Below, in pieces: positions 1 to 7,045 of a stretch of DNA of 14,779 bases (the stretch's first letter is position 1; every line of letters begins with the position of its first letter). The position numbers and the translations under genes were made by a program. The stretch comes from JACROF01 sp964598995 (GTDB lineage Bacteria > Patescibacteriota > Microgenomatia > Levybacterales > UBA12049): NCBI GenBank assembly GCA_964598995.1, contig CAZRDR010000037.1, positions 1 through 14,779 of the forward strand. Reading direction: 5' to 3'. The notes beneath the pieces were generated by a model. That model did not search any database. It was given only the letters and a program-made list of their open reading frames with translations, and had not been told where the DNA came from.

Positions 1-1612
1 TCTCCAGGGAGGCTCCACGATTACCCAACAGTTGATCAAGTCATCTATGCTCTCTCCAGAACAGAGTGTCACTCGTAAGGCTAAAGAAATTGTCCTCGCA
101 TTCTGGTCAGAGCGAATTTATAGCAAAGATCAGATTTTAGAGATGTATTTCAACCAAGTTCCTTATGGCGGAACAGCGTGGGGAGTTGAAGCTGCTTCAG
201 AGACGTATTTTAATAAAAATGTTAAAGACTTAGACCTCGCCGAAAGTGCATTTTTAGCAGGCCTTACCCAATCGCCAACTGCTTATTCTCCGTATGGACT
301 CAATCCGACACTTTGGAAAGCTCGCCAAAAAGATGTGCTCTCACGCATGGTCGCATTGAAATTTATTACGAAAAAACAAGCACAAGAGGCTAGTAATGAA
401 AAACTAACGTTCGGCAGAGACCAACAGGCCTTCCAAGCTCCCCATTTTGTTAACTATGTTAAAGACTTTTTAGTCAGAAAGTATGGCCTCGCTATGGTTG
501 AAAAGGGCGGACTCCAGGTAATTACGAGTCTTGACCTTTCACTTCAGAATAAAGTCCAGGATATCGTCCGAGATGAAGTTAACAAAGATGCGTATCTCAA
601 CCTCAGTAACGGCGCAGCCGTCGTCTCAAATCCTAAAAACGGGGACATCCTAGCTATGGTCGGAAGTAAAGACTTTAATGACCCCAATGGTGGCAATGTC
701 AATGTGACCACAGCTTTTCGCCAGCCTGGTTCATCGATAAAACCGGTGACATATGCGGCTGCACTATCCAATGGCTTTACGGCCGCCTCAATTCTTGATG
801 ATTCTCCTGTCAGCTTCCCCAGTGCAGGAGGTGCGTATAGTCCTGTTAACTATGATGGGAAATTCCATGGTAAACTCCCACTTCGCATCGCTTTAGCAAA
901 CTCTCTCAATATCCCAGCTGTTAAAACTCTTCAGGCAGTCGGCATTTCAACGATGGTTCATCTAGCGCGTGATATGGGTATCAGCAGTTGGGACCCAAAT
1001 GATGATTATGGTCTATCTGTTACGCTTGGTTCAAAAGAAGTCACGATGCTTGACATGGTAACGGTGAATGGAACCTTTGCTAACCAAGGCATGCGGGTAG
1101 ATCTCAATCCGATCTTAAAAATATCTAATTTCAAAGGCGAGGTACTCGAAGAGAAAAACTCTCCTTCCGGCAGACAGATTCTTCAGCCTGGGGTTGCCTA
1201 CATCATGGCTGATATTCTCGCAGATAATAATTCTCGCTCGATGGAGTTTGGACCGAACTCACCGCTGAATATTCCAGGGCACACCGTCTCAGTAAAGACA
1301 GGTACCACCGATGATAAGCGCGATAACTGGACCAATGGCTTTACCCCAAATTACGTCGTCAGTGTCTGGGTAGGTAATAACGATAACTCACCCATGAGCC
1401 AATCACTTGCTTCAGGTATCACCGGCGCAGCCCCGATCTGGAATCGCATCATGACTCAACTTATTGGCAACAAGCCTGATATTAAACAGCCTCTCCCGAG
1501 TGATGTCATTGGAATTCCGTGTAACGGGCGAACTGAATATTTCCTTAAGGGGACAGAGACTTCTGCCCCTTGTAGCAGACAGCCTTTCTTCACGATCTCG
1601 CCTGATCGGTAG
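1..1612 (+). CDS. Class A penicillin-binding protein (bifunctional transglycosylase/transpeptidase), 5'-truncated
   Basis: This enzyme polymerises lipid II into glycan strands and cross-links the stem peptides outside the cytoplasmic membrane. The frame is open from base 2 to the stop at 1610-1612, so the N-terminal membrane anchor and the first catalytic glutamate of the glycosyltransferase lie outside the window. What remains of the GT51 domain begins with GGSTITQQLIK (bases 11-43) and continues through RKAKE, an ERIYSKDQILEMYFN block and a GxxAFLAGLTQSP-like segment. The transpeptidase domain has all three active-site motifs: SSIK with the nucleophilic Ser at codon 731-733, SLN at about 902-910, and KTG at about 1295-1303 followed by TTDDKRDNWTNGFTPN. 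The C-terminus keeps the conserved Cys/GxxEyFxxGTE tail. A TTG at 32 would give a shorter ORF, but GT51 homology clearly continues upstream of it. The last 23 bp overlap the convergent rpe gene. Confidence 0.96.
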   Translation, partial: LQGGSTITQQLIKSSMLSPEQSVTRKAKEIVLAFWSERIYSKDQILEMYFNQVPYGGTAWGVEAASETYFNKNVKDLDLAESAFLAGLTQSPTAYSPYGLNPTLWKARQKDVLSRMVALKFITKKQAQEASNEKLTFGRDQQAFQAPHFVNYVKDFLVRKYGLAMVEKGGLQVITSLDLSLQNKVQDIVRDEVNKDAYLNLSNGAAVVSNPKNGDILAMVGSKDFNDPNGGNVNVTTAFRQPGSSIKPVTYAAALSNGFTAASILDDSPVSFPSAGGAYSPVNYDGKFHGKLPLRIALANSLNIPAVKTLQAVGISTMVHLARDMGISSWDPNDDYGLSVTLGSKEVTMLDMVTVNGTFANQGMRVDLNPILKISNFKGEVLEEKNSPSGRQILQPGVAYIMADILADNNSRSMEFGPNSPLNIPGHTVSVKTGTTDDKRDNWTNGFTPNYVVSVWVGNNDNSPMSQSLASGITGAAPIWNRIMTQLIGNKPDIKQPLPSDVIGIPCNGRTEYFLKGTETSAPCSRQPFFTISPDR

Positions 1613-2237
1613 CAATTGTTAAGAGCTCGCGGTAGCGAGTATGAGGATCCGTTGGAGTCTTAAAAAGTGCACTCGTGGCAACGAATCTGACTGCTCCAGC
1701 TGTTATTGCCTGACCAATAGTCTGATCATTTACTCCTCCATCGACTTCGACAGGGACCATATCGTGAGTTTTAAAATGTTTTACCTTTTCAAGGAGTTCT
1801 GGCCTGAAGGTTTGACCAGAGAAGCCAGCTTTGATCGTCATAATGAGGATACTATCGAGCTCTTCAGGCTCGACTTTAAGTGCCTCAACAGGTGTATCCG
1901 CATCAAGAGCAAACCCGGCTTGACCGTATTCAGTTGCTCTCTCAATAAATGACTTTTGGTCTCCCATCTTTTCGATATGACCAACGAAGCGACGAAACCC
2001 AGCCTTTCCCCAGTCATCGATATACCTTTCGGGTTCTTCAACCATCATATGAAGTTCAAAAAAAATGTCTTGGGAGTATTTCTGAAAAGGCTTAGGGTCA
2101 AGCCAGGTAGTATTATTGGCAAACTTGCCATCAATGATATCGATATGGACTGATTGAGCAAAAGGCTTAATAATCTCGAGCTTTTTCTCAATCTCAGCGA
2201 AGTCTTGCTCTAAAATTCCTGGCAGAAGGTCAAGCAT
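1590..2237 (-). CDS. rpe: Ribulose-phosphate 3-epimerase family protein
   Basis: A TIM-barrel epimerase expected to interconvert ribulose-5-phosphate and xylulose-5-phosphate in the cytoplasm. From the ATG at 2237 the protein has 215 residues, the normal family length. The start was chosen because homology begins there (MLDLLPGILEQDF) and because the ATG overlaps the rpiB stop by 8 nt (ATGCTTGA), typical of translational coupling; the open frame continuing upstream is only rpiB read in another frame. All four metal ligands are visible: His31 and Asp33 in HIDIIDGKFANN, His63 in ELHMMVEEP and Asp166 in VEVDGGVN. The phosphate-binding segments are IKAGFSGQTF (usually PGFGGQ) and GAVRFVATSALF (usually GSAiF), so the sequence is divergent. 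It is the last gene of the kinase-rpiB-rpe block. A related hexulose-phosphate epimerase cannot be excluded. Confidence 0.9.
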   Translation of the reverse strand: MLDLLPGILEQDFAEIEKKLEIIKPFAQSVHIDIIDGKFANNTTWLDPKPFQKYSQDIFFELHMMVEEPERYIDDWGKAGFRRFVGHIEKMGDQKSFIERATEYGQAGFALDADTPVEALKVEPEELDSILIMTIKAGFSGQTFRPELLEKVKHFKTHDMVPVEVDGGVNDQTIGQAITAGAVRFVATSALFKTPTDPHTRYRELLTIATDQARS

Positions 2238-2673
2238 GTGTTTCAAGTTGGGTGATCTTACCAATGCGTCTAACGAAGCGCGCTTCGGGAGTAAATTCTG
2301 TAGTAAGGAATGCGTTGATGATATCATCGACCTGAGCTTCAGAGACGTAGTCTGCAGGAAGAGCGAGCACATTAATATCATCATCATGACGGCTTGCTTT
2401 TACCTCATCACTACTATGGCCGACACTACACCTAATACCAGGTATTTTATTAGCAGCGATGCACATCCCGGCTCCACTTCCACAGATAAGTATGCCGCGT
2501 GCTTCAGGCTCAGTCCTCACTTTCTGTCCGACTAAAGCTGCATAGTCAACGAAGTCATCTGTTGGTTCATGGGTGATTGCGCCCATATCGATAACCTCGT
2601 GTCCTGAAAGTTTTTTCTTAAGTGTTTCTTTAAGGGCAAAACCCCTGTGATCTGCACCGATATAAATTCTCAT
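2230..2673 (-). CDS. rpiB: Ribose-5-phosphate isomerase B (RpiB/LacA/LacB family)
   Basis: Converts ribose-5-phosphate to ribulose-5-phosphate, or a related aldose/ketose phosphate pair. The 147-residue length is typical of RpiB. The N-terminus MRIYIGADHRGFALKE has the family GADHxG motif; the catalytic loop ICGSGAGMCIAANK contains Cys64, the expected active-site base, and the anion-hole glycines; SRHDDDINVLALPADYV corresponds to the conserved R-x-H-N-D-x-N-V-L segment. The start ATG overlaps the stop of the upstream kinase by 4 nt (ATGA) and its own stop overlaps the start of rpe by 8 nt, so the three genes form one translationally coupled unit. The order isomerase-epimerase matches consecutive steps of the non-oxidative pentose phosphate pathway. 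LacA/LacB-type specificity is less likely because no galactose-6-phosphate genes are nearby. Confidence 0.95.
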   Translation of the reverse strand: MRIYIGADHRGFALKETLKKKLSGHEVIDMGAITHEPTDDFVDYAALVGQKVRTEPEARGILICGSGAGMCIAANKIPGIRCSVGHSSDEVKASRHDDDINVLALPADYVSEAQVDDIINAFLTTEFTPEARFVRRIGKITQLETHA

Positions 2674-3611
2674 TGCTTTATTGCTAGCTCTTCTTTATGT
2701 AATAGTCCTGCTTCAGCACCAACTTTTCCGATTACTGAGGCAGCATTATGTGTTCCCCACAGCATACACTCCTGTACAGTTTTATGCAATAAATAGGCTG
2801 CCAAAAATCCACTTGCATAGGCATCCCCCGCGCCTGTCCGCTCGACGATGGGAACACGCAAGCTATCCTGATGGTAAAACGTCCCTTTACTATCCATACC
2901 GTATGAACCTTTCTCTCCATCAGTCAGAACGACAGTCTCGACACCTTTGTCATGGAACGCAATAAGGAGCTCCTTCACATCTTCTTTTCGCTTGAGTAAT
3001 TTTTGCGCCTCCTCAACGTTTAAGAACAAAACCGAGGTTAACGGTAAAAGATAGGCAAACTTGTGTAACCCCTCCTGGATCTGGAGCGACCCTGGATTAA
3101 ACGCTAACTGCGTCTTGTGCTCTTGTTGGAGATAGTGTGAAACACGTTCATAGACATGCGTCCATTCATGGCCAAGTGAGGTCAGATATAGAAGATCTGT
3201 CTGGATATCTTCGAAATGAAAATCATGACGGCGTTCACGATGCTCCACAAATAACGTCCTCTCACTTTTAAAGTTAAGCGCGATACTAAAGGCTGACTGG
3301 CCATGACTTTGGAGAATTTGCTCTGTCGCAACCTGTTCTTTCTTTAGAATATTAATAATTTTTTCCGCGAACTCATCCTCACCAATTTCAGCCATAAGTG
3401 CAGTTCTAAATCCTGCCCGGCTGAGTCCAACCGCGACATTAGTCGCGTTACCACCGAGTAAAAATTCACATGATGAGACTTCGATTTTTCGTCCGTACGG
3501 AACACACAGCATATGCTCAAGTTTATTCAGGTGGAGATCCGTGTTTGATTCAGGAAGCGTTAAAAAAGCATCAATAACAGAACTTCCAATAGTGAGGACA
3601 TCATAGTGCAT
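2670..3611 (-). CDS. PfkB/ribokinase-family carbohydrate kinase
   Basis: An ATP-dependent kinase of the ribokinase superfamily, 313 residues, cytoplasmic. Visible motifs are GGNATNVAVGLSRAG (residues 53-67, the sugar-binding signature 1), FNPGS at 171-175, NVEEA at 198-202, LTDGEKG at 229-235 and the C-terminal signature ERTGAGDAYASGF with GAGD at 260-263, in which Asp263 is the expected catalytic base. The substrate is not readable from sequence. Because the gene runs straight into rpiB (4-nt ATGA overlap) and rpe, ribose is a reasonable guess: ribose to ribose-5-P to ribulose-5-P to xylulose-5-P. Nucleoside or other sugar kinases share the same motifs. It begins 14 nt after the LytR_C gene. 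It has no Shine-Dalgarno site; an extended -10 box lies at 3653-3645 within the 3' end of the upstream gene. Confidence 0.92.
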   Translation of the reverse strand: MHYDVLTIGSSVIDAFLTLPESNTDLHLNKLEHMLCVPYGRKIEVSSCEFLLGGNATNVAVGLSRAGFRTALMAEIGEDEFAEKIINILKKEQVATEQILQSHGQSAFSIALNFKSERTLFVEHRERRHDFHFEDIQTDLLYLTSLGHEWTHVYERVSHYLQQEHKTQLAFNPGSLQIQEGLHKFAYLLPLTSVLFLNVEEAQKLLKRKEDVKELLIAFHDKGVETVVLTDGEKGSYGMDSKGTFYHQDSLRVPIVERTGAGDAYASGFLAAYLLHKTVQECMLWGTHNAASVIGKVGAEAGLLHKEELAIKQ

Positions 3612-3625
3612 AGTGAGTCTTAGGC

Positions 3626-4249
3626 TTATTTGCTGCCTAATATCACTATAGCATCTGAGGAGCTAGTCTCAGCAAGTGTCTGGACGGTAGGATCGACAGT
3701 ATACTGACTCGAAAGGTCTTTTTTGAGCTGTGCAGCATACTGATTTTTACTCTTCTTGATCTGAATAATCGTATTGGTGTAATCAAAGGTATCGGCATTC
3801 CCCGTACTCGTAATACTATAGCCAGCATTTTTAAGTAACGTTGCTGCCTTCCCTGCTTCACCTGGTGTACCGGATCCATTGAGAACTTGAACTTGTAACG
3901 ATTTGCCAGTCGTTGCACCTGTCGTCGGAGTAGGAGTTACTTTACCAGTTGGGGTTACCTTAGAACTTGGCGTTGGCGAAGCCTTCGGAGTTGGAGTTGC
4001 TGAGACAGTCGCTTCAGGTGTAGGCGTAGGTGTTGGAGCCTCAGTTGGAGTTGGGGTCGGAGTTGCTGGTGATTGAGACTTGCCTGATAAGAAATAATTT
4101 CCCGCTAAAATTGCAATACCTATAATAAGAGCAAAGAGTATGACATAGACAAACGCTTTTTTCTTAGGTGAAGACGCTGCTTTATTATTGCCAAAACTAC
4201 TTAAATTACTAAATTCTTTGTCCATACAGTTATTTGAAAAAGTATCCAT
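3626..4249 (-). CDS. Membrane-anchored protein with LytR C-terminal (LytR_C) domain
   Basis: A 207-residue protein with a cytoplasmic N-terminus (SPKKK just before the membrane), one transmembrane helix at about residues 32-54, a long Pro/Thr-rich linker (about 61-112, PTPTPT repeats) and a C-terminal domain at about 118-206. That domain begins with LQVQVLNGSGTPGEAGKAATLLKNAGY, which matches the LytR_C family (VxVLNGsGxxGxAxxxxxxLxxxGY) found at the C-terminus of LytR-CpsA-Psr wall-assembly proteins and also as stand-alone anchored proteins. The catalytic LCP domain is absent, so a wall-binding or scaffolding role outside the membrane is inferred. The repetitive linker probably spans the wall. 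A -10-like TATGCT ends 6 nt before the ATG. Met9 (4225) is an alternative start. It is divergent from the SpoIID-type wall protein. Confidence 0.88.
   Translation of the reverse strand: MDTFSNNCMDKEFSNLSSFGNNKAASSPKKKAFVYVILFALIIGIAILAGNYFLSGKSQSPATPTPTPTEAPTPTPTPEATVSATPTPKASPTPSSKVTPTGKVTPTPTTGATTGKSLQVQVLNGSGTPGEAGKAATLLKNAGYSITSTGNADTFDYTNTIIQIKKSKNQYAAQLKKDLSSQYTVDPTVQTLAETSSSDAIVILGSK
3645..3653 (-). promoter_or_regulatory. Possible extended -10 promoter for the kinase-rpiB-rpe operon
   Basis: TGC-TATAGT on the minus strand, inside the last codons of the LytR_C gene. Transcription would begin near 3638 and leave a leader of about 27 nt without a Shine-Dalgarno site before the kinase ATG at 3611. 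The spacing differs from the 6-7 nt seen elsewhere in the window, so read-through from the upstream gene is an alternative. Confidence 0.35.
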
Positions 4250-4255
4250 GAGTGT

Positions 4256-4261
4256 AGCATA
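4256..4261 (-). promoter_or_regulatory. -10 box of the LytR_C gene (leaderless)
   Basis: TATGCT on the minus strand followed by 6 nt (acactc) and the ATG at 4249. Spacing matches the other leaderless starts of this window. The overlapping TGC-TACACT one step downstream could instead serve a start at Met9. Confidence 0.5.
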
Positions 4262-4318
4262 CTTTCTGCGTTTTGCAACTCATAGCAATGAATTCGCGCC
4301 TAATTACTTACAAATATT

Positions 4319-4327
4319 TGCTATAAT
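4319..4327 (+). promoter_or_regulatory. Extended -10 promoter of the SpoIID-type gene (leaderless)
   Basis: TGC-TATAAT, a perfect extended -10, followed by 6 nt (ggcgat) and the ATG at 4334. The expected transcription start coincides with the start codon. There is no Shine-Dalgarno site and no clear -35 box. Confidence 0.8.
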
Positions 4328-4333
4328 GGCGAT

Positions 4334-6085
4334 ATGCCCAGAATCCTCAAATTTCTACTCTGCCTTTCAACAGTAGTGGTCTTGCTCACATCATTTTTCC
4401 CTATCACCCCAATTTATTCTGATGAATTAGACGATATTAATAAGCAAATTAACGATCTTACAACCGCACTTAATCAGTCTGTTGCCGCGACCAAACCGCT
4501 CGAGTCACAACTCACGAGTATGCAAGCACAAATAAACGGCATCAAGAACCGTGTCAGTAGCATTGAGACAGATATGGCGCAAAAGAAAAAAAATATTGAC
4601 GCAGGCTATAAGGATCTCGCCTCGAAGGAAGATTTATTGAACCAAACCGTCAGAGACTATTACATTAAAAGTTACTATAATTCTCCTCTCCAGCTGTTCT
4701 TCTCAGCCGGGTCTGCCTCAGAGATCACTTCAATCCTTGCCTACCAGAGGGCCAAGACGAATCAAGATAAAAGTGTGATCACCAATATCGCTCTCACCAT
4801 TACTGATTTAGAGACACGGAAAGCTGCACTTGAGAGTGAGCAGAAGCGGCTAGTGGGTCTAAAGGCCAATCTTGATGAACAAACAAGCAAACTTGCGGAT
4901 GTGGTGGCTGGAGCGAAAAAATACCAAAGCGAGCTTAACTCAAAAATTGCTGCCTTAACAGCTGAGCAGCAGCAGTTCATCGCCCAAAAGCAAGGTACGC
5001 TTAATATCCCGACGTCTGCGTACACAACCCAGGGCGGCTGTTCCAGTGATTTAACGAACGGTAAAGATCCAGGGTTTAGTCCACGCTTTGCGCTCTTTAC
5101 CTATGGCGTGCCTCATCGTGTCGGTATGAGTCAGTATGGCGCGAAGGGCAGAGCTGAAGCAGGTCAGAACTATCGTGATATTTTATCAGCCTACTTCCCT
5201 AACACCTCATTTGGCAGTGTCGACCAGGGCTTCCAGATGCACGTCAAAGGGACCAATGAATATGGTCAGTCCTTTGACGATACCTGGAGTATTGAGGAAT
5301 ACACTAAGCATATCTATGAAATCCCAGCCAGCTGGCCTAGTGAGACACTCAAAGCCCAAGCTATCGCTGCGCGTACTTATGGGTATAAAATTATGCAGGA
5401 CAAGGGTTATGTTCTCCCGAGTCAGTCAGACCAGGTAGTTAAAAAAGAGTTAAATGCAGATTCGTGGATCCAAGCGGTTAATGATACTGCTGGCCAAATC
5501 CTTACTTATAACGTATCTCCTATCCAGGCTTGGTTCTCCTCAACAGCCGGCGGTTACACCTTCAGTGCCGGAACAGTCTGGGGCAGTGATAAGCCTTGGA
5601 CCAAAAATAGCCCAGACGCCAACGGCTCGATCAACAGTTGGAGTGACTTACAAAATAACGCCTATGATAAGCAGTCTCCTTGGTTTTACTGTGATTGGGG
5701 TGGTCGCTCTGCTTACGCAGGGACAGCCTGGCTCAAGCCAGATGAGTTAGCCGATATTGCTAATGTCATCTTACTTGCACGTAAAGACTCAGGCACCCGA
5801 GATCATCTCTATCAGACCGACAAAGCAAATCCAAAAGGAACTGAGACCTGGGATGCGGGAAGAGTCAAGCAAGAGCTGAAAAATCGCGGTGGAACACCGT
5901 ATAATACCATTTCAAGTGGCTCTGTCAGTCCTAATTTTGGATCTGGTGTTACTTCATCTGTTACTCTCAATGGCGATGCTGGCTCGACGACATTTGATGG
6001 TAATGAGTTCAAGAGTTTCTTTAACTTACGTGCGCCTGCCAATATCAATATCGTCGGACCTCTCTTCAATATCGAACAACGTTAG
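4334..6085 (+). CDS. Secreted SpoIID/LytB-domain protein with N-terminal CwlO/PcsB-like coiled coil
   Basis: A 583-residue exported protein expected to act on peptidoglycan. It has a signal peptide (residues 1-29, cleavage near IYS-DE), a long coiled coil rich in Gln/Leu/Lys (about 32-218) broken by YYIKSYYNSPLQLFFSAGS, a segment typical of CwlO/PcsB-type coiled coils, and a SpoIID domain from about 250. The catalytic region IEEYTKHIYEIPASWPSETL with AQAIAARTY (320-349) contains Glu329, the counterpart of the catalytic acid of the SpoIID lytic transglycosylase. AWFSSTAGGYTFSAGTVWGSDKPW (399-422) is the substrate-cleft segment and FKSFFNLRAPANINI ends the domain. Unusually, the GVPHRVGMSQYGA motif (258-270), normally at the C-terminal end of SpoIID, precedes the catalytic part. 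The stand-alone gene has its own leaderless promoter, and its neighbours (PBP, LytR_C) also concern the cell wall. Confidence 0.92.
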   Translation: MPRILKFLLCLSTVVVLLTSFFPITPIYSDELDDINKQINDLTTALNQSVAATKPLESQLTSMQAQINGIKNRVSSIETDMAQKKKNIDAGYKDLASKEDLLNQTVRDYYIKSYYNSPLQLFFSAGSASEITSILAYQRAKTNQDKSVITNIALTITDLETRKAALESEQKRLVGLKANLDEQTSKLADVVAGAKKYQSELNSKIAALTAEQQQFIAQKQGTLNIPTSAYTTQGGCSSDLTNGKDPGFSPRFALFTYGVPHRVGMSQYGAKGRAEAGQNYRDILSAYFPNTSFGSVDQGFQMHVKGTNEYGQSFDDTWSIEEYTKHIYEIPASWPSETLKAQAIAARTYGYKIMQDKGYVLPSQSDQVVKKELNADSWIQAVNDTAGQILTYNVSPIQAWFSSTAGGYTFSAGTVWGSDKPWTKNSPDANGSINSWSDLQNNAYDKQSPWFYCDWGGRSAYAGTAWLKPDELADIANVILLARKDSGTRDHLYQTDKANPKGTETWDAGRVKQELKNRGGTPYNTISSGSVSPNFGSGVTSSVTLNGDAGSTTFDGNEFKSFFNLRAPANINIVGPLFNIEQR

Positions 6086-6118
6086 GTACATATCACTGCA
6101 GGTAGCCTAGAGATAAGG

Positions 6119-6124
6119 TATAAT
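6119..6124 (+). promoter_or_regulatory. -10 box of the PH-domain gene
   Basis: A consensus TATAAT ends 11 nt before the ATG at 6136, so the leader would be only about 4-5 nt. There is no TGn extension and no convincing -35 box. Confidence 0.6.
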
Positions 6125-6135
6125 ATCTCCTACCT

Positions 6136-6810
6136 ATGCCAGATTTATATATCGACGAACCAACGACTATCACTCCAAAGCCACAGGTCAACGCTGCACA
6201 ACCTGGAGAAAAGCCGTCTCAGCCAACACCAACTTCTCCTTCAACACCAGTTGATGTAACGCAGCAGGAACCGCATGTTTTAGCAAGCTTTCATGAGCAG
6301 CCAGAGGGTATTACCTTGCCCAACCAAGCTGATGACGAACAAATTGTTCTTTTTCTCCGTCGTCATTACATCACTAATATCCCTTGGCAGACTGCAACAG
6401 TTATTTTTGTCATGCTCCCTCTCCTCGCTTTTGCCTTCCTCCCCCTTATCTCACTGCCGTTTAGCATTCCGCCTCAATACACACTCGTTTTCCTCCTTTT
6501 TTATTACCTTATCGTCTTCGGTTATGCCTTTATTAACTTTGTCGTCTGGTTCTATAACGTTGGCATCGTCTCGAATAAACGCTTAATTGATATCGACATC
6601 AACGGCATCTCCTCTAAAGACGTAGCCGCAACTGACCTGCAAGATATTTTAGACATTAACTATACCCAGTCAGGCTTTCAGGAGAATCTCTTTGATTTCG
6701 GCGATGTTCACATCGAGACTGAGGCTATCAAACCAAACTTCGAATTTCTCAAGGTCCCTCATCCAGCGCGTGTTACTGAAATTATTAGTTCGATGATTGA
6801 AAAAAAATAA
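6136..6810 (+). CDS. PH-domain (bPH2/DUF304-like) membrane protein
   Basis: A 224-residue protein with a disordered Pro/Thr/Gln-rich N-terminus (1-60), the short segment DDEQIVLFLRRHYITNIPWQ, two transmembrane helices (about 86-108 and 115-138) and a C-terminal bacterial PH-like domain (about 140-205). The latter carries the family pattern YNVGIVSNKRLIDIDINGI...DLQDILDI...FDFGDVHIETE, in which the new-start beta strand 'sNkRlidid' and the DLxDI strand are diagnostic. Such proteins are frequent in Patescibacteria; their function is unknown, but a membrane-surface scaffolding role is usual for PH-like folds. The next ORF starts 1 nt after the stop (TAATATG), so the two are probably co-translated and may work together. 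Confidence 0.8.
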   Translation: MPDLYIDEPTTITPKPQVNAAQPGEKPSQPTPTSPSTPVDVTQQEPHVLASFHEQPEGITLPNQADDEQIVLFLRRHYITNIPWQTATVIFVMLPLLAFAFLPLISLPFSIPPQYTLVFLLFYYLIVFGYAFINFVVWFYNVGIVSNKRLIDIDINGISSKDVAATDLQDILDINYTQSGFQENLFDFGDVHIETEAIKPNFEFLKVPHPARVTEIISSMIEKK

Positions 6811-6811
6811 T

Positions 6812-7042
6812 ATGAACTTCCCAGCTTTCACATTTGATATCGCATTTTTATTTAAGATCTTCTTTCTGTTCTTAATTGGTGTCTACGCAGTCTTTGTCTT
6901 TATCGTTTTTATCAATATTCGATCTCTACGAAAGCTCGTCTTGGTAGAAAGAGCTCCAGGTTCGACATTTATTACAGCCCTGACTTTTTTCTATCTAATC
7001 CTCACGATTTCCCTTTTTGTCCTTGCTCTTGTTATACTATAG
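6812..7042 (+). CDS. Small membrane protein, two predicted transmembrane helices
   Basis: A 76-residue protein starting at the ATG 1 nt after the stop of the PH-domain gene; a TTG at 6797 in the same frame would extend it into the preceding gene and is less likely. The sequence is mostly two hydrophobic helices (about residues 10-34 and 52-75) joined by the basic loop INIRSLRKLVLVERAPGS, which by the positive-inside rule faces the cytoplasm. I recognise no family. Its position in a probable two-gene transcript with the PH-domain protein suggests a joint membrane function. Its last codons contain the extended -10 box of the following gene. Confidence 0.75.
   Translation: MNFPAFTFDIAFLFKIFFLFLIGVYAVFVFIVFINIRSLRKLVLVERAPGSTFITALTFFYLILTISLFVLALVIL
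7030..7038 (+). promoter_or_regulatory. Extended -10 promoter of the PP2C-like/propeller gene (leaderless)
   Basis: TGT-TATACT ends 7 nt before the ATG at 7046 and lies wholly inside the 3' end of the preceding coding sequence. The spacing supports the ATG at 7046 rather than the TTG at 7043. Confidence 0.7.
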
Positions 7043-7045
7043 TTG

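Noticed and set aside
2238..2387. N-terminal extension of rpe to 2387
   Set aside because: It is rpiB read in another frame, with low-complexity residues and no epimerase similarity; the coupled ATG at 2237 fits family length.
2230..3611. UGA recoded as glycine (Gracilibacteria-type code)
   Set aside because: TGA stops end rpiB, the PfkB kinase and rpe exactly at the family lengths, and no in-frame TGA occurs inside conserved domains.
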